Assembly (NCBI GenBank): GCA_014529385.2
Contig: CM043969.1
Location: 11,546,148 to 11,610,147 of the forward strand
DNA: 64,000 nucleotides
Direction of reading: 5' to 3'
Source: Adiantum capillus-veneris
Taxonomy: Eukaryota > Streptophyta > Polypodiopsida > Polypodiales > Pteridaceae
Shown here: one piece after another, positions 1 through 11,925 of the stretch
Numbering within the stretch: the stretch's first letter is position 1
How the letters are laid out: every line of letters begins with the position of its first letter
Notes under the pieces: generated by a model
Databases searched by the model: none
Told to the model about the DNA's origin: nothing
What the model saw: the letters and a program-made list of their open reading frames with translations, nothing else
Translations under genes and position numbers: made by a program

Positions 1-1
1 A

Positions 2-1477
2 GATTCCGGCAGAGAGTATGGCCTGCCTCGGCCTACTCAGGCGGAGCGGCGAGAGATGGAGTGTCGCTAGTTGATCGGCGATGCAACGAAGATGGTGCTC
101 AATTTTGCGAAGAACCCAAAATTTGCAAAATATATGAGCGAGACTTCTTTTCAAGAAGTGCATGAGCAGTGGCAGAAAACCACTACACCCACTCTCAAGA
201 AACCTTTTGCTCACAAGAAATATTCAGAGAAGGAATTAGAAGAGGTGGTTGATGCACAGATCGCCTAGCTTTTTGACGCGCAAAAGAAAGCCAAAAAGCA
301 GAAGAACAGCACTGACTTCCCGGGATATTTGGGTCGTCAATCAACTTTTGATAAGGCAAAGAAACAGAAGAAGCGTGTTCGATTTGAAGGAGTATCCGGT
401 TCTTCTTCTTCTTCTTCTAACAGTTCTTCTAGCTCTTCAGATTCGAGCGAAGAAAACAGAAAAGGTAAAAAGCAAAGCAAGAAACAAAGCTTCGAAAAGG
501 GCAAGAAAAAGGGAAAGAAGGCTAAATCTCGCCCAGACACTGACAGTTCTACCGAGGACTCGTCTACAGACAGCTCAGATTCCGATGACGGAAACTTTTA
601 TGCGAACAAGAAGAATTTTTACAAAGCTAACCAATGTGACTTTCTCGAAGATAAAAACAAGAAAGTCTGAGAGTTTAAGGAAGGTGGCCACTCGATCAAG
701 TTTGATACTTTTTCAGGATACTCAGATGCTTCGAAGGATTTGTCTTTTATACAGCAGTTTGACATCGCTTTCGCGGTAGGACGCTATTCAGAGCACTCCA
801 AGATTCGGAGAGCTACCTCTTACCTTAAGGGGAATGCTCGTACTTGGTGGTCCACGCTTCTTTTAAACAAGATTGCGCCAGTTAAATGGATGAAATTTAA
901 AAAGGTTTTTATTTCTTCTTGGTTGACACAAGAATATGAACGAGATATACAAGCTTCTTGGAACCATCTTTGGATGACCAAGAAAGATACAATCAATGCT
1001 TATTGTGAAAGATTCTGGAGCTCTTTTCTACCCGCCTCTTCATTCAAGAAGATCTCGTTCAGAGAACAGATTGAGCGGTTCACCTTGGGTCTACCTACAG
1101 AGATCCGAGATCACTGTTTGGAACAGAAGTCAGCTTCTATTCAAGAGTTGATGAGTCATGCGAAGCGGGGCTTTGCCATTCACTCTGACAGTCTGACCTA
1201 CCTCACAAATGAGATCATGACACAACGAGCCGAACAGACTTCTGGGAATGAAAGTAGAAAGAAAAAGAGCAACCCAGAGAAAAAGGATGCACGACCCAAG
1301 CTTACTCCTGAGGAGAGAGCTCGCTTCATTAGAGAGGGGAAGTGCTTTGGATGCGGGAAACAGGGACATATCTCCGTGAAGTGCCCTAAAAAGGCACAAA
1401 AAGAACAGAATGATAAAGACGACGACAAGCCTGAGAGTTCGAGAGTAGCTGAGGAACGTGGCAGAAAAGGCAGATAG
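2..1477 (+). pseudogene. gag: GYP1-A gag (capsid and CCHC nucleocapsid)
   Basis: Structural polyprotein that packages retrotransposon RNA. One frame runs from the window edge to 1477, with nonsense codons at 266-268 (TAG where GYP1-B has CAG) and 668-670 (TGA where GYP1-B has CGA). Visible parts are an N-terminal acidic/basic segment, a serine-rich tract (about 400-450), a retrotransposon gag core (about 740-1200, with the typical ARTWW motif) and one CCHC knuckle (CFGCGKQGHISVKC, near 1348-1389). The true start is probably upstream, because GYP1-B has about 40 more N-terminal residues. Confidence 0.9.
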
Positions 1478-2296
1478 AAAAGCAGAACTGATACCACATG
1501 GCGTGGGATCTGCACCGAATCTAATGAATGAAAGTACAAACTCTGCCGCTTTTGGGGCAAAGTGAAGGAACAGGAAGCTCTTTTGAAGGATCCAAGGCCA
1601 ACTTCTTTTCACTTGGAATTGGCGGCTCGATTTGGAATTACACCCGACAGAATGACGCCACAGGTGGAGGTAGTTCGACTGGCACCCGGATGGGATATTG
1701 CCATTACACCGAGCATTGGCAAACTTCGTTTGCAATGACAGGGGTGTTCAGGGCACGCGAGTGACGTTCTACTCGGAATCCCTTGGTACCACAAGAAATA
1801 CGCCGTGATTGACTACCGGGCCGAGAAAGTGACTTTGACAAATGAAGGGCTCAGAGATTGTACTTGATGAACTTCAATTTCTTTCCTCATTTGGGAGAGA
1901 ATTGAACAATGGATAAAGGTTGAATATGTTTTGACCTGAAGAAAAGAACGCCAAGATTTTTTTTCTCCCCACTCATGCCGATTGCTTTTCAGAGGGCCTA
2001 AAGATCAAACCATTGATCTGATACCTGGAAGCACGCCACCGAACCGGCCACCTTACCGCCGTGTGAGCCGAGCACAAAATGAAGCGATTATGAACCCAGT
2101 GAAAGACCTCTTGGAAAAGGGTCTTGTCCATCGTAGTACTTCACCGTATTGCTCTCCACTGTTGTTGGATTTGAAGAAAAATGGATCTTGAAGAATGTGC
2201 ATCGATTATAGAGCTTTCAACAAAATCACCATCAAGAACAGATTTCGGATCCCTAGGATTGATGATATACTCGACAGGTTACAGGGATCCTCGTGC
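1478..2296 (+). pseudogene. pol: GYP1-A protease region and start of RT, interrupted
   Basis: Follows gag directly. Frames are short and shifted. Recognisable pieces are a protease-like stretch around 1560-1800 and the RT entry at 1982-2190, with the PNRPPYR, LLEKGLVHRSTSPYCSPLL and LDLKKNGS elements typical of gypsy RT. The frame is lost at 2191. The sequence ends abruptly at the CGTGC target duplication where GYP1-C is inserted, and RT resumes at 9475. Confidence 0.85.
2292..2296. repeat. Target-site duplication CGTGC, left copy
   Basis: CGTGC lies immediately left of the inverted LTR end (TATAACA, from TGTAACA). The matching copy is at 9470-9474, directly after the LTR end TGACA. Five bases is normal for Ty3/gypsy integrase. 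Confidence 0.93.
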
Positions 2297-2864
2297 TATA
2301 ACAGACTTGGACACTCCAAGTCAAGAATCAATCGCGACAGCACTAAATAACCACTTCAAAACAATTCACAGATCACAATAGATTTTCACTGGCCCGGCGG
2401 AGTTCCGTGCCTAGACATACTGGCCCCAAAGACTGGCGCCCTTTTCGGTATTTCTTTTTGTATTAATCAATCATCAAAGTACAAGAGAGCGTTTAGGGTT
2501 TCACTCTCAGACTCTGCGTCCAGATGTTCTGAGAAGTGAGGCCCTCACCACTAATTTAAAGGTTACAAGGGATGCCAAAAAGCAGAGCCCCAAAAGCTTC
2601 AAGTCAAAAGCAAGTGCTCTCTCTCTCTCTCTCACAGAGAGTCAAAACTTGAAAGCAAAAGCATTCTCTCTCTTTCTCATTGCGTAGAGAAAAAGCAAGA
2701 TTCGCGTCGTTCATCACTATAAAAATAAAATAAATAAAAAAATTCACCTCCGTGATTTCCGGAAATTAGGGTTTTTGGCAGAAATTAGGGTTTGCATGAA
2801 TTTTAGGGTTTTTGGCATAAATTAGGGTTTCTGTTGTCCGCAGCCACATCATCACTTTGTGACA
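2297..2864 (-). repeat. GYP1-C 3' LTR (568 bp)
   Basis: Reverse complement of the GYP1 LTR. It starts TATAACAGAC (G-to-A change in the terminal TGTAACA) and ends CTTTGTGACA. It contains the shared AAGAAATACCGAAAGGGGC box near 2435-2456, a CT-rich tract near 2617-2636, and AACCCTAA-type motifs near its U3 end. Confidence 0.92.
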
Positions 2865-3442
2865 TACCCCCCTCTTGAAAGCATTGTAATCGACCACGAT
2901 TACGCCTGCAAAACCGACAAAAGCCATAAACTGTCTTAGCAGACACGGACTGTTAGTACCTACGTACTAGGAACACACATCTAGCACATGTACAAAATCC
3001 ACAGTCACATCACACGACATCACAGAACATCACATGACATTCAACATTCATTCGGATCTTAGACCATGATTTATCGGCAATGTAGCTAGCAATCACATCT
3101 AGGTCCAATCGGGACCTAATCGATGTCCGATTGACTAACCCCTATTGCAACCATGTCTATTCGAGATCAAGTAGACTAAATGCTGCAGTCATTTCGTCTA
3201 TCAGTTCCTGCACTCAAAAGAAGTGAAGAAACAAATCAGTATCATTATCAGGAATTCCATTTCATAAAGTCATCCAGCAGAATACTGTCAACTCTCAGTA
3301 TCCCTGAAGCTCAAAGAGACATCAGTGACTTTAGTATCAAAATCAAGGCATCTATTGACAAAGGAGTGGAGTGACTCCCCTCTTGTGCATCCCACTGCAC
3401 CAGATCTCCGGCCAAGCTGAATTCTGGGTTCCATTTGGAGTT
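2865..3442 (-). other. GYP1-C polypurine tract and 3' untranslated region
   Basis: The polypurine tract reads AAGAGGGGGGTA on the minus strand, just inside the LTR, and primes plus-strand DNA synthesis. The rest matches the non-coding 3' tail of GYP1-A and GYP1-B, including short tandem TGTGATGTC-like units near 3007-3045. Homology stops at about 3442, where L1-a begins. No coding sequence is seen. Confidence 0.85.
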
Positions 3443-4612
3443 ACTTGCACCTCAGCCTCAGCCCCAGCCTCTGCCAAGGCTGGGCCGCAGCCACAGTCAA
3501 CGCCACAGCGCACAGATTCAGAGTCACCCTCCGAGCCTGGGGCTCCAGCGGAGGAGGGGTGGCAGCAGGCCCGTGGCCGCCGACGCCAGGGGGCCACAAC
3601 GACAGCCTGGTACTCAGAGTGGACCTCAGGTGCCTACTCAACAGCAGTGGGTTCCCACGGGGAACCGCTTTGGTCCTCTTGAGCAAGAGGAGCCCCCTAC
3701 GCCAGCCTCCACCTCCGCTTCACCCTCGCCAGCCGCCCCCCCTTCAGAGTTGACCTCCTCCTCCTCTTCCTCCCCCCCGCCCTCTGCTCCCGTCCACTCC
3801 CCACCTCGCCCCTCTACCTCTGTCGCCCCATCGCGCTCTTCCTCCCCTCCGCCCCCCCAGCTCCTTCTCCTCCCCCTCCTGCTCCAGTTCCACAGTCGAC
3901 TCAGGAGACTGGTCCCTCGCCGGCGGCTAGGAGATCTCTTGGCAGCGCCTTTGCCACGAGTCGCCTAGCGAGAGAGGGTCAGCCCATCTTGCGGCCCCCT
4001 CTGTGAATTCAGACATATTCCCTTGCAGCTATCCCTCGTGGTCTGACGAGCATTGACCTCCGACGCCGCTGGGATTTCTTCGACTACGGAATCACTCGCT
4101 TTCTCGGCGATTCCGCAGCAGACCACGAGGCAGCCTGCTTCAGGGTCCATGCTTTGTTCCTCACCGCTAGGGGGACAGAGGCCTTGGACTCAACAGTTGG
4201 TTTCTCCTTCCCCCTCTGTGGTAGGACCGAGACAGAGTGGTCCCTCGACTCAATGGTGGGATGGTTGCATACACAGGTTCTCGAGTTCTCTCACCACATG
4301 GGAGAACTTGGAGTTACACATTTGCTGCAAACTTTGTGGCCACTGGCCAAATTTGCAGTGACACCCCCAGACTCAGCAGCATGTAGGCACATTGTGGTGT
4401 ACTTTTTTGCTGATACGCAGTGTTTACCTTGCTATGTATACATTCATGAGGACTCCTGGATAGAGGAGGTCTGCTTGGGCTTGGGTTAGACACTCACTAC
4501 AGTCTCGCCTATCCAGAGGACGCTCGGATGCGGATTACTCCCCATCCAAGCCAACCTCGAAGATAGCCCGTCTTGCTGCTGTGGCAGCATCTGTTCTCTC
4601 TCGCTCCCCATG
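3443..4612 (+). pseudogene. L1-a ORF1, C-terminal part
   Basis: Nucleic-acid-binding LINE protein, only the C-terminal part. It begins in a Pro/Gln-rich linker (3443-4000) and continues into the conserved C-terminal block, with phrases such as QVLEFSHHMGELGV and IHEDSWIEE. The N-terminal RRM-like region and knuckle seen in L1-b are missing. The final CCA TGA overlaps the ORF2 start as ATGA at 4610-4613. Frames are shifted at several points. Confidence 0.85.
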
Positions 4613-7600
4613 AGGATCGTCTCGTAGAACGTGCAGGGACTAGGTGGGCTCCAGTTTCAGCAACAGTGGGGCCGATTGCGGCAGGAGCTTCAGCGTTGCC
4701 TTGTGGGAGGAGAGATTGATCTCCTTATGCTTCAGGAGCACCATCTGTCTGAGGGCCACATGCGATGTGGTCAGATTTTGCGTGGACGATATGATACCTT
4801 TTGGTCAGCTGCTTTTGGACCTGGAGGCATCCAGGGTGGGGTATGTATGACTATTGCAGACTCATTGCAGCAGGCCATTGTGGGCAGAGGGATTATTGTG
4901 CAAGGCAGGGCTCAGTGGATTACTATGCAGGTTCAAGGTGGCCTTATGGGCTTCCTGAACATCTACGCGCCCAATATGGCGAGTGCTCGTGCAGAGTTTT
5001 GGTCACAGATTGTTGAGTCTTTGCCACAGGCTGACCATTGGTGTGTAGGAGGGGACTTCAACATGTTGGAGGACCCTTCTGACAGGATTGGAGGCAGCCA
5101 TGCTACTGTGCATGGAGTCGAGTTAGCAACTTGGGAGAGGTTGTGTATGACTTTGAGGGTCTCGGACACATGGCAGCACTCTGGCTTTGTGAGGCCTCCA
5201 GAGAGTCTTGCCTTCTCTAGGTCGGACCGCAAAGTGGGAGGAGTGAATCTATCGCGGATAGATCGCTTCTACACTAGTGGCCACTTCAGTGACTTGGGGG
5301 GATCAGTGGGCATCCTGGCAGGGATATCCTTCTCGGACCATGCACCAGTGATCCTCACAGTGGCAGACAGGCAGAGGAGTGGGAGCATGATGCTCCGCAT
5401 CCCAGAGCGGGTCTTGTTGGACTCAGCACTCAGAGAGAGGGTAGAGGCTCTTTGGACAGAGGGCATGGACAGCCAAGCTCTACCTGCAGACATAGTGGCC
5501 TTAGGCCTAGCTCAGCTTAGCCACTTTTTTCTTCAGGAGTCTCTGGCTCGACGGGCTGCAGCGACTGCAGTGAGAGAGGAGGAGCAACGTCTCAGACGAG
5601 GCATTGCTTCACTACAGAGGATGCAGGAGCAGCATCCAGACAGTCCATGGTTGGAGGAGCAATTATAGTAGGCTCGCCAAGAGCTTGCTTGCACAGAGGA
5701 GAGGCGTCATGAGTTTGCCTTTCATCGACAGGCATCTCAGTGGACTCAGGTGGGTGACAGAGTGACAGGTGCTTTTTTTGAGACACTAGGACCTCGGCAC
5801 TCGCATGCCAAGGTCAATCAGTTGAGGAGACCCGATGGGTCAGTTGTTTGTGAGCCCGAGGATATGCGTGCAGTTGCTACTGACTTTTACCGTGAGTTAC
5901 TTTCGGTTGAGCCTCAGTCAGAGCGGCAGGGTGCATGCAGGGAGCAGGTTTGGGCACAGATGCCTTGTCTTGTGACTGAGGAGATGCGCCAGAGGCTAGA
6001 GATGCCTCTTCAGCTTGAGGAGCTGCACACGGCTCTTAGGGCCCTCCCTCGTGGTAGCTGTCCAGGTGAGGATGGGCTGACTCCCAGCTTCTTCTTGGAT
6101 TACTGGGACCTGCTTGGCCCAGATCTATGTGGTGCCTTTCAGTACATTCTGCACACAGGAGTGATGCCGGATAGCATGAGTGAGGACCTGATTTACCTCA
6201 TTCCAAAGGAGGGTGGCTCCTTGGATGAGATTCGACAGTGGCGCCCCATCACCATCCTCAACTCAGCCTACAAAATTCTTGCCAAGGCTCTGAGTTTGAG
6301 GATTCAACCACTTTTGGAGAGCCTTATATATGGGACTCAGACAGGTTTTGTCAAGGAACCCAGTATCCTTGACAACATCTTCAATTTCTCGGAGGCTTCT
6401 GCCCTGGCACGGCTCCATGGGGAGGACCTTGTGATTCTTCTTCTCGATTTTGAGAAGGCATACGACAGAGTTGACTGGGACTTTCTAGAGGGCACTCTAC
6501 GCAGGATGGGCTTCCCAGATGCTTGGATCAGAGGGGTGTCAGCTTTGTACAGACAGGCTCACAGTCAGGTGATTTTGGCAGGAGGTAGAGGTGAGCGCTT
6601 CATGCTCACACGATCGGTCAGACAGGGTTGTCTTCTTGCCCCCTTTCTCTTTCTGTTCTATGCGGAGGCGATGAGCAGATTTTTGGTCTCGTAGCACGTT
6701 GGTTTGAGGGGCTTAGCACTCCCTATACGGGGAGTTGAGCTTCTGGACGCTGAGTTTGCCGACGACTCAGTCTTGTACTTAGAGGGCCAGGAGGCCAATC
6801 TACACAGATGTGAGCAGGCTTTGGAGACCTTCTGTTGTGCATCGGGCGCACTTATCAACTGGAGAAAGACAGTGGCTTTCTCGGTTGGCAGTGCTCCTGT
6901 GCCAGATTGGATGCCAGGAGAGGGTTTCATGTGGATTCCTCCAGGGACTGCAGTTCGGTACTTGGGTTGTCAGGTTGGTTTGGACTTGTCCCCCGAGCAG
7001 CAGATTGCTCCTCTTCTCCTGTCTATCAGGAGAAAGCTGTTACATTGGAGCTCTGCACGACTTTCGCTGGCTGGTAGAGTAGTAGTTGCCAACCAGGTGT
7101 TGTTGGCGACTATGTGGTACATCACTTCTTGCTGGATCTTCTCGAGTTCTTGTATCAGCCACATAGAGAGGCTGATCAGGAACTTCCTTTGGTCAGGTCG
7201 TGACACTCAGATTGCCCGAGCCAAGGTGGCTTGGTCGGTCATCACACTTCCTTGTTCTCAGGGAGGGCTTGGGATCATTGATCCAGCACAGCAGAGCAGA
7301 GCCCTTCTTGGGAAGTTCGTCGTCAAAGGACTTCTTCCAGGCGAGGAGCCCTGGAAGGAGTTCTTGCTGCAGAGGCTTCGTGCCAGGGTGCCTCAATCAG
7401 GAGGCCCTTGGCAACCTTCGACCAGATGGATCTTTACAGAGTTGCACCGAGTTGGTTTGAGCAGGAGACTGGAGGACCGCTTCGCTGTGAGTTTGCTTCG
7501 ATCTTGGGAGGGGAGCTCCTACGGCGTGGCCTAGAGCAGAGATAGGAGACATGCACAGAGGAGCGCCTACGACATCCCCTCGTCTGGAACCCCATGGTTA

Positions 7601-8970
7601 GCACTCAAAGAGGCCACTTGTTTGGGAGTCGGCCTCATGTTTCTTGGGGTCCCATGGCAGCAGGTCTAGCGCGCTCTCTAGGTGACTAGCTAGAGTTCAC
7701 AGGTTTGTCAGAGGAGCTGCAGGGTGTCCAGTTACAAGGCATGACAGGGGTGAAGAGCATGTGTCAGGACATCTCAGAGTCAGTTCCAGCTGAGTGGTTC
7801 ACGCCTCTCGAGCCAGTAGCACCCAGGTGGATGGGAGCCTTCACACGACTGGAGGTTCTCATTTCAATCAGGGCCTGCTCAGAGACTGTCCCAGCCCTTT
7901 TCTTCGAGCTTCAGGGTGGGGGAAGATTACAACGAGTTGCAGTAGAGGCCCCGCAGGTAGCAGAGAGCTGTTTCCAGACGATCCGAGTTGTGGGCATCTG
8001 TGGGAGGACTTGCGTCATAGACCCTGACCCAGCAGCTCTTGAGACTGGACACTGGAGGCTATGGGCTTGGGAGTGTTGTCCACTGGCACGAGTACAGTGG
8101 GATCCTGGTGAGTGGCTATGGAGGGACCCATTCTCTTCTGCAGACCGCCTAGGAGTCCCCTTCTTTCAGTACACTGTTCGGCTAGGACGTCATATACTTG
8201 CAGCACAGAGAGAGGCCCACCCCGCTGCAGCACGTCACTGGCAGGAGGAGGGCCTCACAGTGGAGTTCTTGGCAGCCTTTTGGCAGAGGCTATGGGACTC
8301 CAGACAGCCGAGGCGCGTCACTTTGTTTTAGTGGCTAGTTGCACACAGAGCCACAACAGTAGGGAGCTGGCTTGTACATAGTGGTCTATCGGCCGCATGT
8401 GCAGCCTGTGACCAATTGGTGGAGAGTCAGCGGCATTGTCTTTGGGACTGTCCCTCGGCCCAGCAGGTGTGGCTACGATTTCTTCAGCTGATGCCTGCCC
8501 TCTCCTCGGCTCGACAGTACACTTGGGGGGCAGCCGCTTAGTCCACCCTCACGGGCCCGGCACTTCAGTTTGAGCTATCTTCCACCAGCGGATGATAGTG
8601 ATGCAGGGGGGGCGACCTACACTCCAGTCTGCTGCAGAGCTTACTCCACAGGAGTGGTGCAGTGAGAGAGAAGTGTTGGGAGCTCATCAGTGGCCTGACA
8701 CTTTGGTTCATCTGGCGGGCCCGCTGTTTTCGCATCTTTGAGGCTCGCCCTGTGCCGCCAGTAGAGACTGTTGGTGACTTTTGGCTAGAGTTGATCCATA
8801 CTCTCAGAGGACAGCTTGAGGGACTACAGGGCAACTCCGACGGCATGGAGGAGCGCCGCGAGGCTTTCCTTCGACTCTGGCGCCCTGGGCCTTTCTACAC
8901 CATAGTCCAGGGGGTGCTCAGATGGCACTACTGTCCACCTGTGTTGCTCTTCCCTCCTCCCATCTCTTGA
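4610..8970 (+). pseudogene. L1-a ORF2: APE endonuclease, reverse transcriptase, zf-RVT
   Basis: The endonuclease occupies 4610-5360 (LQEHHLSE, GGDFNMLED, SDHAPV). The RT fingers and palm occupy about 5950-6900, with motif A (LLDFEKAYD, near 6440) and motif C (FADDS, near 6755). A cysteine/histidine zinc-binding segment lies near 8400-8480 (CAACDQLVESQRHCLWDC). The endonuclease-RT part stays in one frame with TAG at 4624-4626, 5666-5668 and near 6692. The frame shifts after 7510. Catalytic residues remain in the sequence but the protein cannot be made whole. Confidence 0.92.
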
Positions 8971-9116
8971 TTTAGCCTCATTGTATATATGCTGTTTTTT
9001 CATTGGGAGAGTCTCCCCATCATGCTTGTTGTAGCCCTCTCTTGCAGAGGTGGTTGTAGCCCTATGGGCAGTTTTCATTAACTAATAGAAGGATCTTTTT
9101 CTGGAAAAAAAAAAAA

Positions 9117-9469
9117 GTACAAGGGAGCGGTTAGGGTTTCACTCTCAGACTTTGCGTCCAGATGATCTGAGAAGTGAGGCCCTCACCCACTAATTTAAAG
9201 GTCACAAGGGATGCCCAAAAGCAGAGCCCCAAAAGCTTCAAGTCAAAAGCAACTGCTCTCTCTCTCTCTCTCACAGAGAGTCAAAACTTGAAAGCAAAAG
9301 CATTCTCTCTCTCTTTCTCATTGCGTACAGAAAAAGCAAGATTCGCGTTGCTCATCACTATTAGATAAATAAATTGAAAAAAAAAACACCTGCGCGATAT
9401 TCGGAAATTAGGGTTTTTGGCAGAAATTAGGGTTTTTGTTGTCCGCAGCCACGTCATCACTTTGTGACA
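9117..9469 (-). repeat. GYP1-C 5' LTR, inner part only
   Basis: Matches positions 2480-2864 of the left LTR, inverted, ending CTTTGTGACA. About 183 bp of the R/U5 side is missing and replaced by the L1-a poly(A) end. AAAGTAC is common to both sides of the join. Confidence 0.9.
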
Positions 9470-9474
9470 CGTGC
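9470..9474. repeat. Target-site duplication CGTGC, right copy
   Basis: Partner of 2292-2296. GYP1-A reverse transcriptase continues directly after it. Confidence 0.93.
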
Positions 9475-9970
9475 TTTAGCAGGATTGACTTGAAGAGTAG
9501 ATATCATCAGATCAGGATAGCGCCGGGAGACGTCTACAAGACAGCTTTTCGGACGACTTTTGGGTTATTTGAGTTTTAGGTGATGCCTGTTGGCTTAACC
9601 AATGCTCCTGCGACATTTAACCGGATGATGGACAGGATTTTTCGAGAGTACAAGCTATTTGTTGGCACTTTCTTTGACGACATCATCGTTTTCTCCAAGA
9701 ATGAGGCAAAACACAGAGATCATCTGCTTCAGGTCTCTCAGGCATTACGAGATCACAAGTTACTGATTAATGCAAAGAAAAGTGAATTTTTCCTACCAGA
9801 GATACACTTTTTGGGACACATTGTGTCAACAGCAGGAGTGCAAATGGATCCAGCCAAGATAGAGACTATCCGTGATTGGCCCGACTTGAGGCAAAGGGGA
9901 AGCAACCTCTGCAAACTTTTGTACGAACTGCTTGTAGTAATGAACACAATCCCAAGAAGCTTCTAACTTC
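9475..9970 (+). pseudogene. pol: GYP1-A reverse transcriptase, remainder
   Basis: Continues from 2296 after removal of the nested insertion. It shows SRIDLKSRYHQI, the in-frame palm segment MPVGLTNAPATFNRMMDRIF (from 9580) and the catalytic FFDDIIVFSK box near 9670-9700. The FDD spelling replaces the usual YxDD, and GYP1-B has the same. A TAG precedes 9580, and the frame shifts near 9890. Confidence 0.92.
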
Positions 9971-11526
9971 ATGGACATTCCTATCTTGACACAGAAAGGA
10001 GTACCTTTCTCGTGGGGACCCAGAGAGGTGACTGCCTTTCAGACATTGAAAGAGAAATTGACTACGGGACCAATTTTGACTTTGCCGGACTTGCAAAAGT
10101 CATTTGAAGTATATTGTGATGCTTGTGGTCGTAGTCTGGGTGCGGTCTTGATGCAAGAAGGGCATGTCATAGCTTACGAGAGCCGTTTGTTCTCTAGGCC
10201 AGAGATGACAACACAGATCTATGAGAGAGAGCTTTTGGTGGTTATCCATGCTCTTACTCAGTGGCGGCATTACCTACTCGGAGCAGATTTTACTGTCTTT
10301 ACAGACCATCAGAGTTTGCACTACTTCTTGTTACAGAAGCAGCTTTTGGAAAAGCAGATGCAGTGGGCGAACATCTTGTCACAGTTCCACTTCCACATTG
10401 CCCATGCGCAGGGACAGAAGAATGTGGTGGCAGATGCTTTGTCTCAGAAACCGTTGGTTCTGGCTATTTCCACGATACATCATAGGAGCTTCGAGGATAT
10501 GGTCGATCAGTATGCCACAGATACAGATTTTGCATATATTTTCACACGGATACGGGATGGGGAGACAGTAGCGGGATACTCCCTTCGGGAAGGCTACTTG
10601 ATGAAAAAGACTATGTTGTGCGTTACACAACCGTTGAGGGAAAAGGTTATGACTGAATGCCACTGTCCACCTTTTACGGGTCACCGCGGCATTGCTACCA
10701 CCATGAAAGGGGTAGAGAGATACTTCTTTTGGCGGAGACTCAAGAAGGACGTGGAAGAGTTTGTGCGCAGTTGCTTGGTATGCCAGAAGGTCAAGTTTGA
10801 CAGGTATAAGGCACAAGGATTGTTACAGCCTTTACCCATACCCACCCGCCCCTGGGAAAGTATAGTGATGGATTTCATTTTTGATCTCCCGAGAACACAC
10901 AGTGGCCACGGTGGTATCTGGACTGTTATTGACAGATTTAGCAAACAGGCTCATTTCATTCCAGTGAAGAAAACAGTCAAGCCGGATCACTTAGCAAGAC
11001 TGTTTGTGGCCCAGATTTTCAGATTACATGGCATGCCTGAGACGATTGTCTCCGACAGAGACCCCAGATTTACGAGTTTGTTTTGGAAGGCAATTTGGGA
11101 GAACATTGGCACGCGGTTGCAGTTCTCGGCATCGTTCCACCCGCAAATTGACGGACAATCCAAGATTGCCAATTCACTGGTTCTAGATTTATTCAAGTCT
11201 TATATCTCAGATCAGAAGACTCAATGGGAAAGATATTTACCTTTGGTGGAATTTGCCTACAATAACACAATACACTCTTTGACAGGGAAGGCGCCATTTG
11301 AGATTGTTGAAGGTGCTGCAAAGGTTCCACCCTTCCTGAGCACGAAAGATAAGATCTTTGAAGCGGATGAATATACGCGAGATCTGGATACGGCTTTTGC
11401 CAAGGTTCGCAGGACTTTGCAGAAGTCTCAAGAACGACAAAAAAAGGCAGCGGATCGCCATCGTCACGACATGAAATTGAAGGAGGATGATTGGGTGCTC
11501 TTACGTTTTGAGAAGGCACGCCTATG
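9971..11526 (+). pseudogene. pol: GYP1-A RNase H and integrase
   Basis: A 518-residue open frame. RNase H comes first (YCDACGRSLGAVLMQ, YERELLVVIHAL, FTDHQSLHYFL). The integrase zinc domain follows (H..H near GHRG, then CLVCQK). The catalytic core follows with VMDFIFDLP, SDRDPRFTS and the final Glu-side helix near 11150-11260. It is the longest intact stretch of GYP1-A. It ends with TGA at 11525-11527, where GYP1-B reads AGA. Confidence 0.92.
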
Positions 11527-11527
11527 A

Positions 11528-11925
11528 AAGAAAAAGGGAAAGGAGAGGCTTTTTCCAAAGCTTAGTATGCGATACTACGGCCCTTTCCAGATCACCGAAA
11601 AGATAAATGATGTCTCCTTCCGATTGAAACTGCCAGATACTTGGAGGATTCACAATGCATTGCATGTGAGTCTCTTGAAACCTTTTAGGGGTGATGTATT
11701 TGATGATGGGGAGCCTGATGAGCAACCCGAAGTGGAAAAAAACGAGGAGATCCTTGTTCCTGAACAGATTTGGCACATAAGGATACGAAGACTAAAGGTA
11801 AAGTCCGAAGGCGGTTCTTGGTTAAGTTCAAGAACTTTCCTGCATTTGATGCGAAGTGGATGGAGGAGGAGGACCTAGCAGATACTCCTCGGATTGTGAA
11901 ACTTTACCTCAATGTTTTGGTTTAG
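11528..11925 (+). pseudogene. pol: GYP1-A integrase C-terminus and chromodomain
   Basis: The GPFQITEKI and [13 protein letters not shown] elements mark the integrase C-terminal domain (11567-11690). After a frameshift near 11775 a degraded chromodomain follows ([11 protein letters not shown]-type core, then MEEEDL). The chromodomain is the diagnostic feature of chromoviruses and is thought to direct integration to histone-marked chromatin. Identification leans on the better-preserved GYP1-B copy. Confidence 0.82.

Larger units (their letters stand above)
3443..9116 (+). mobile_element. L1-a, 5'-truncated plant L1 LINE with poly(A) tail
   Basis: Collinear with L1-b (59500-64000), starting inside ORF1 just after the CCHC knuckle. 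It carries ORF1 3' part, complete ORF2 and a short 3' UTR ending in A12 (9105-9116). 5' truncation plus poly(A) is the hallmark of target-primed reverse transcription. The two sides are not contiguous GYP1-C sequence: the left is its 3' UTR and the right lies inside its 5' LTR. The insertion therefore coincided with, or was followed by, a large deletion. No flanking duplication was found. Confidence 0.92.
2297..9469 (-). mobile_element. GYP1-C, antisense chromovirus remnant nested in GYP1-A, carrying L1-a
   Basis: Reading left to right: inverted 3' LTR (2297-2864), inverted polypurine tract and 3' UTR (2865-3442), a plus-strand L1 (3443-9116), then the inner part of the inverted 5' LTR (9117-9469). 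The whole is bounded by CGTGC duplications, so both outer LTR ends derive from one integration. No gag-pol of GYP1-C is left between the LTRs. Confidence 0.9.

Noticed and set aside
249-779. Long Arg/Lys-rich frame as a separate gene
   Set aside because: It is an out-of-phase shadow of gag. The true gag frame gives the gag core and CCHC knuckle and is shared with GYP1-B.
2997-3050. CRISPR-like short repeats
   Set aside because: The units are adjacent imperfect TGTGATGTC repeats with no unique spacers, in a plant retrotransposon 3' UTR.
3435-3968. Pro/Ser-rich frame as a cell-wall protein gene
   Set aside because: It is the low-complexity linker of L1 ORF1, read in shifted frames and collinear with L1-b.
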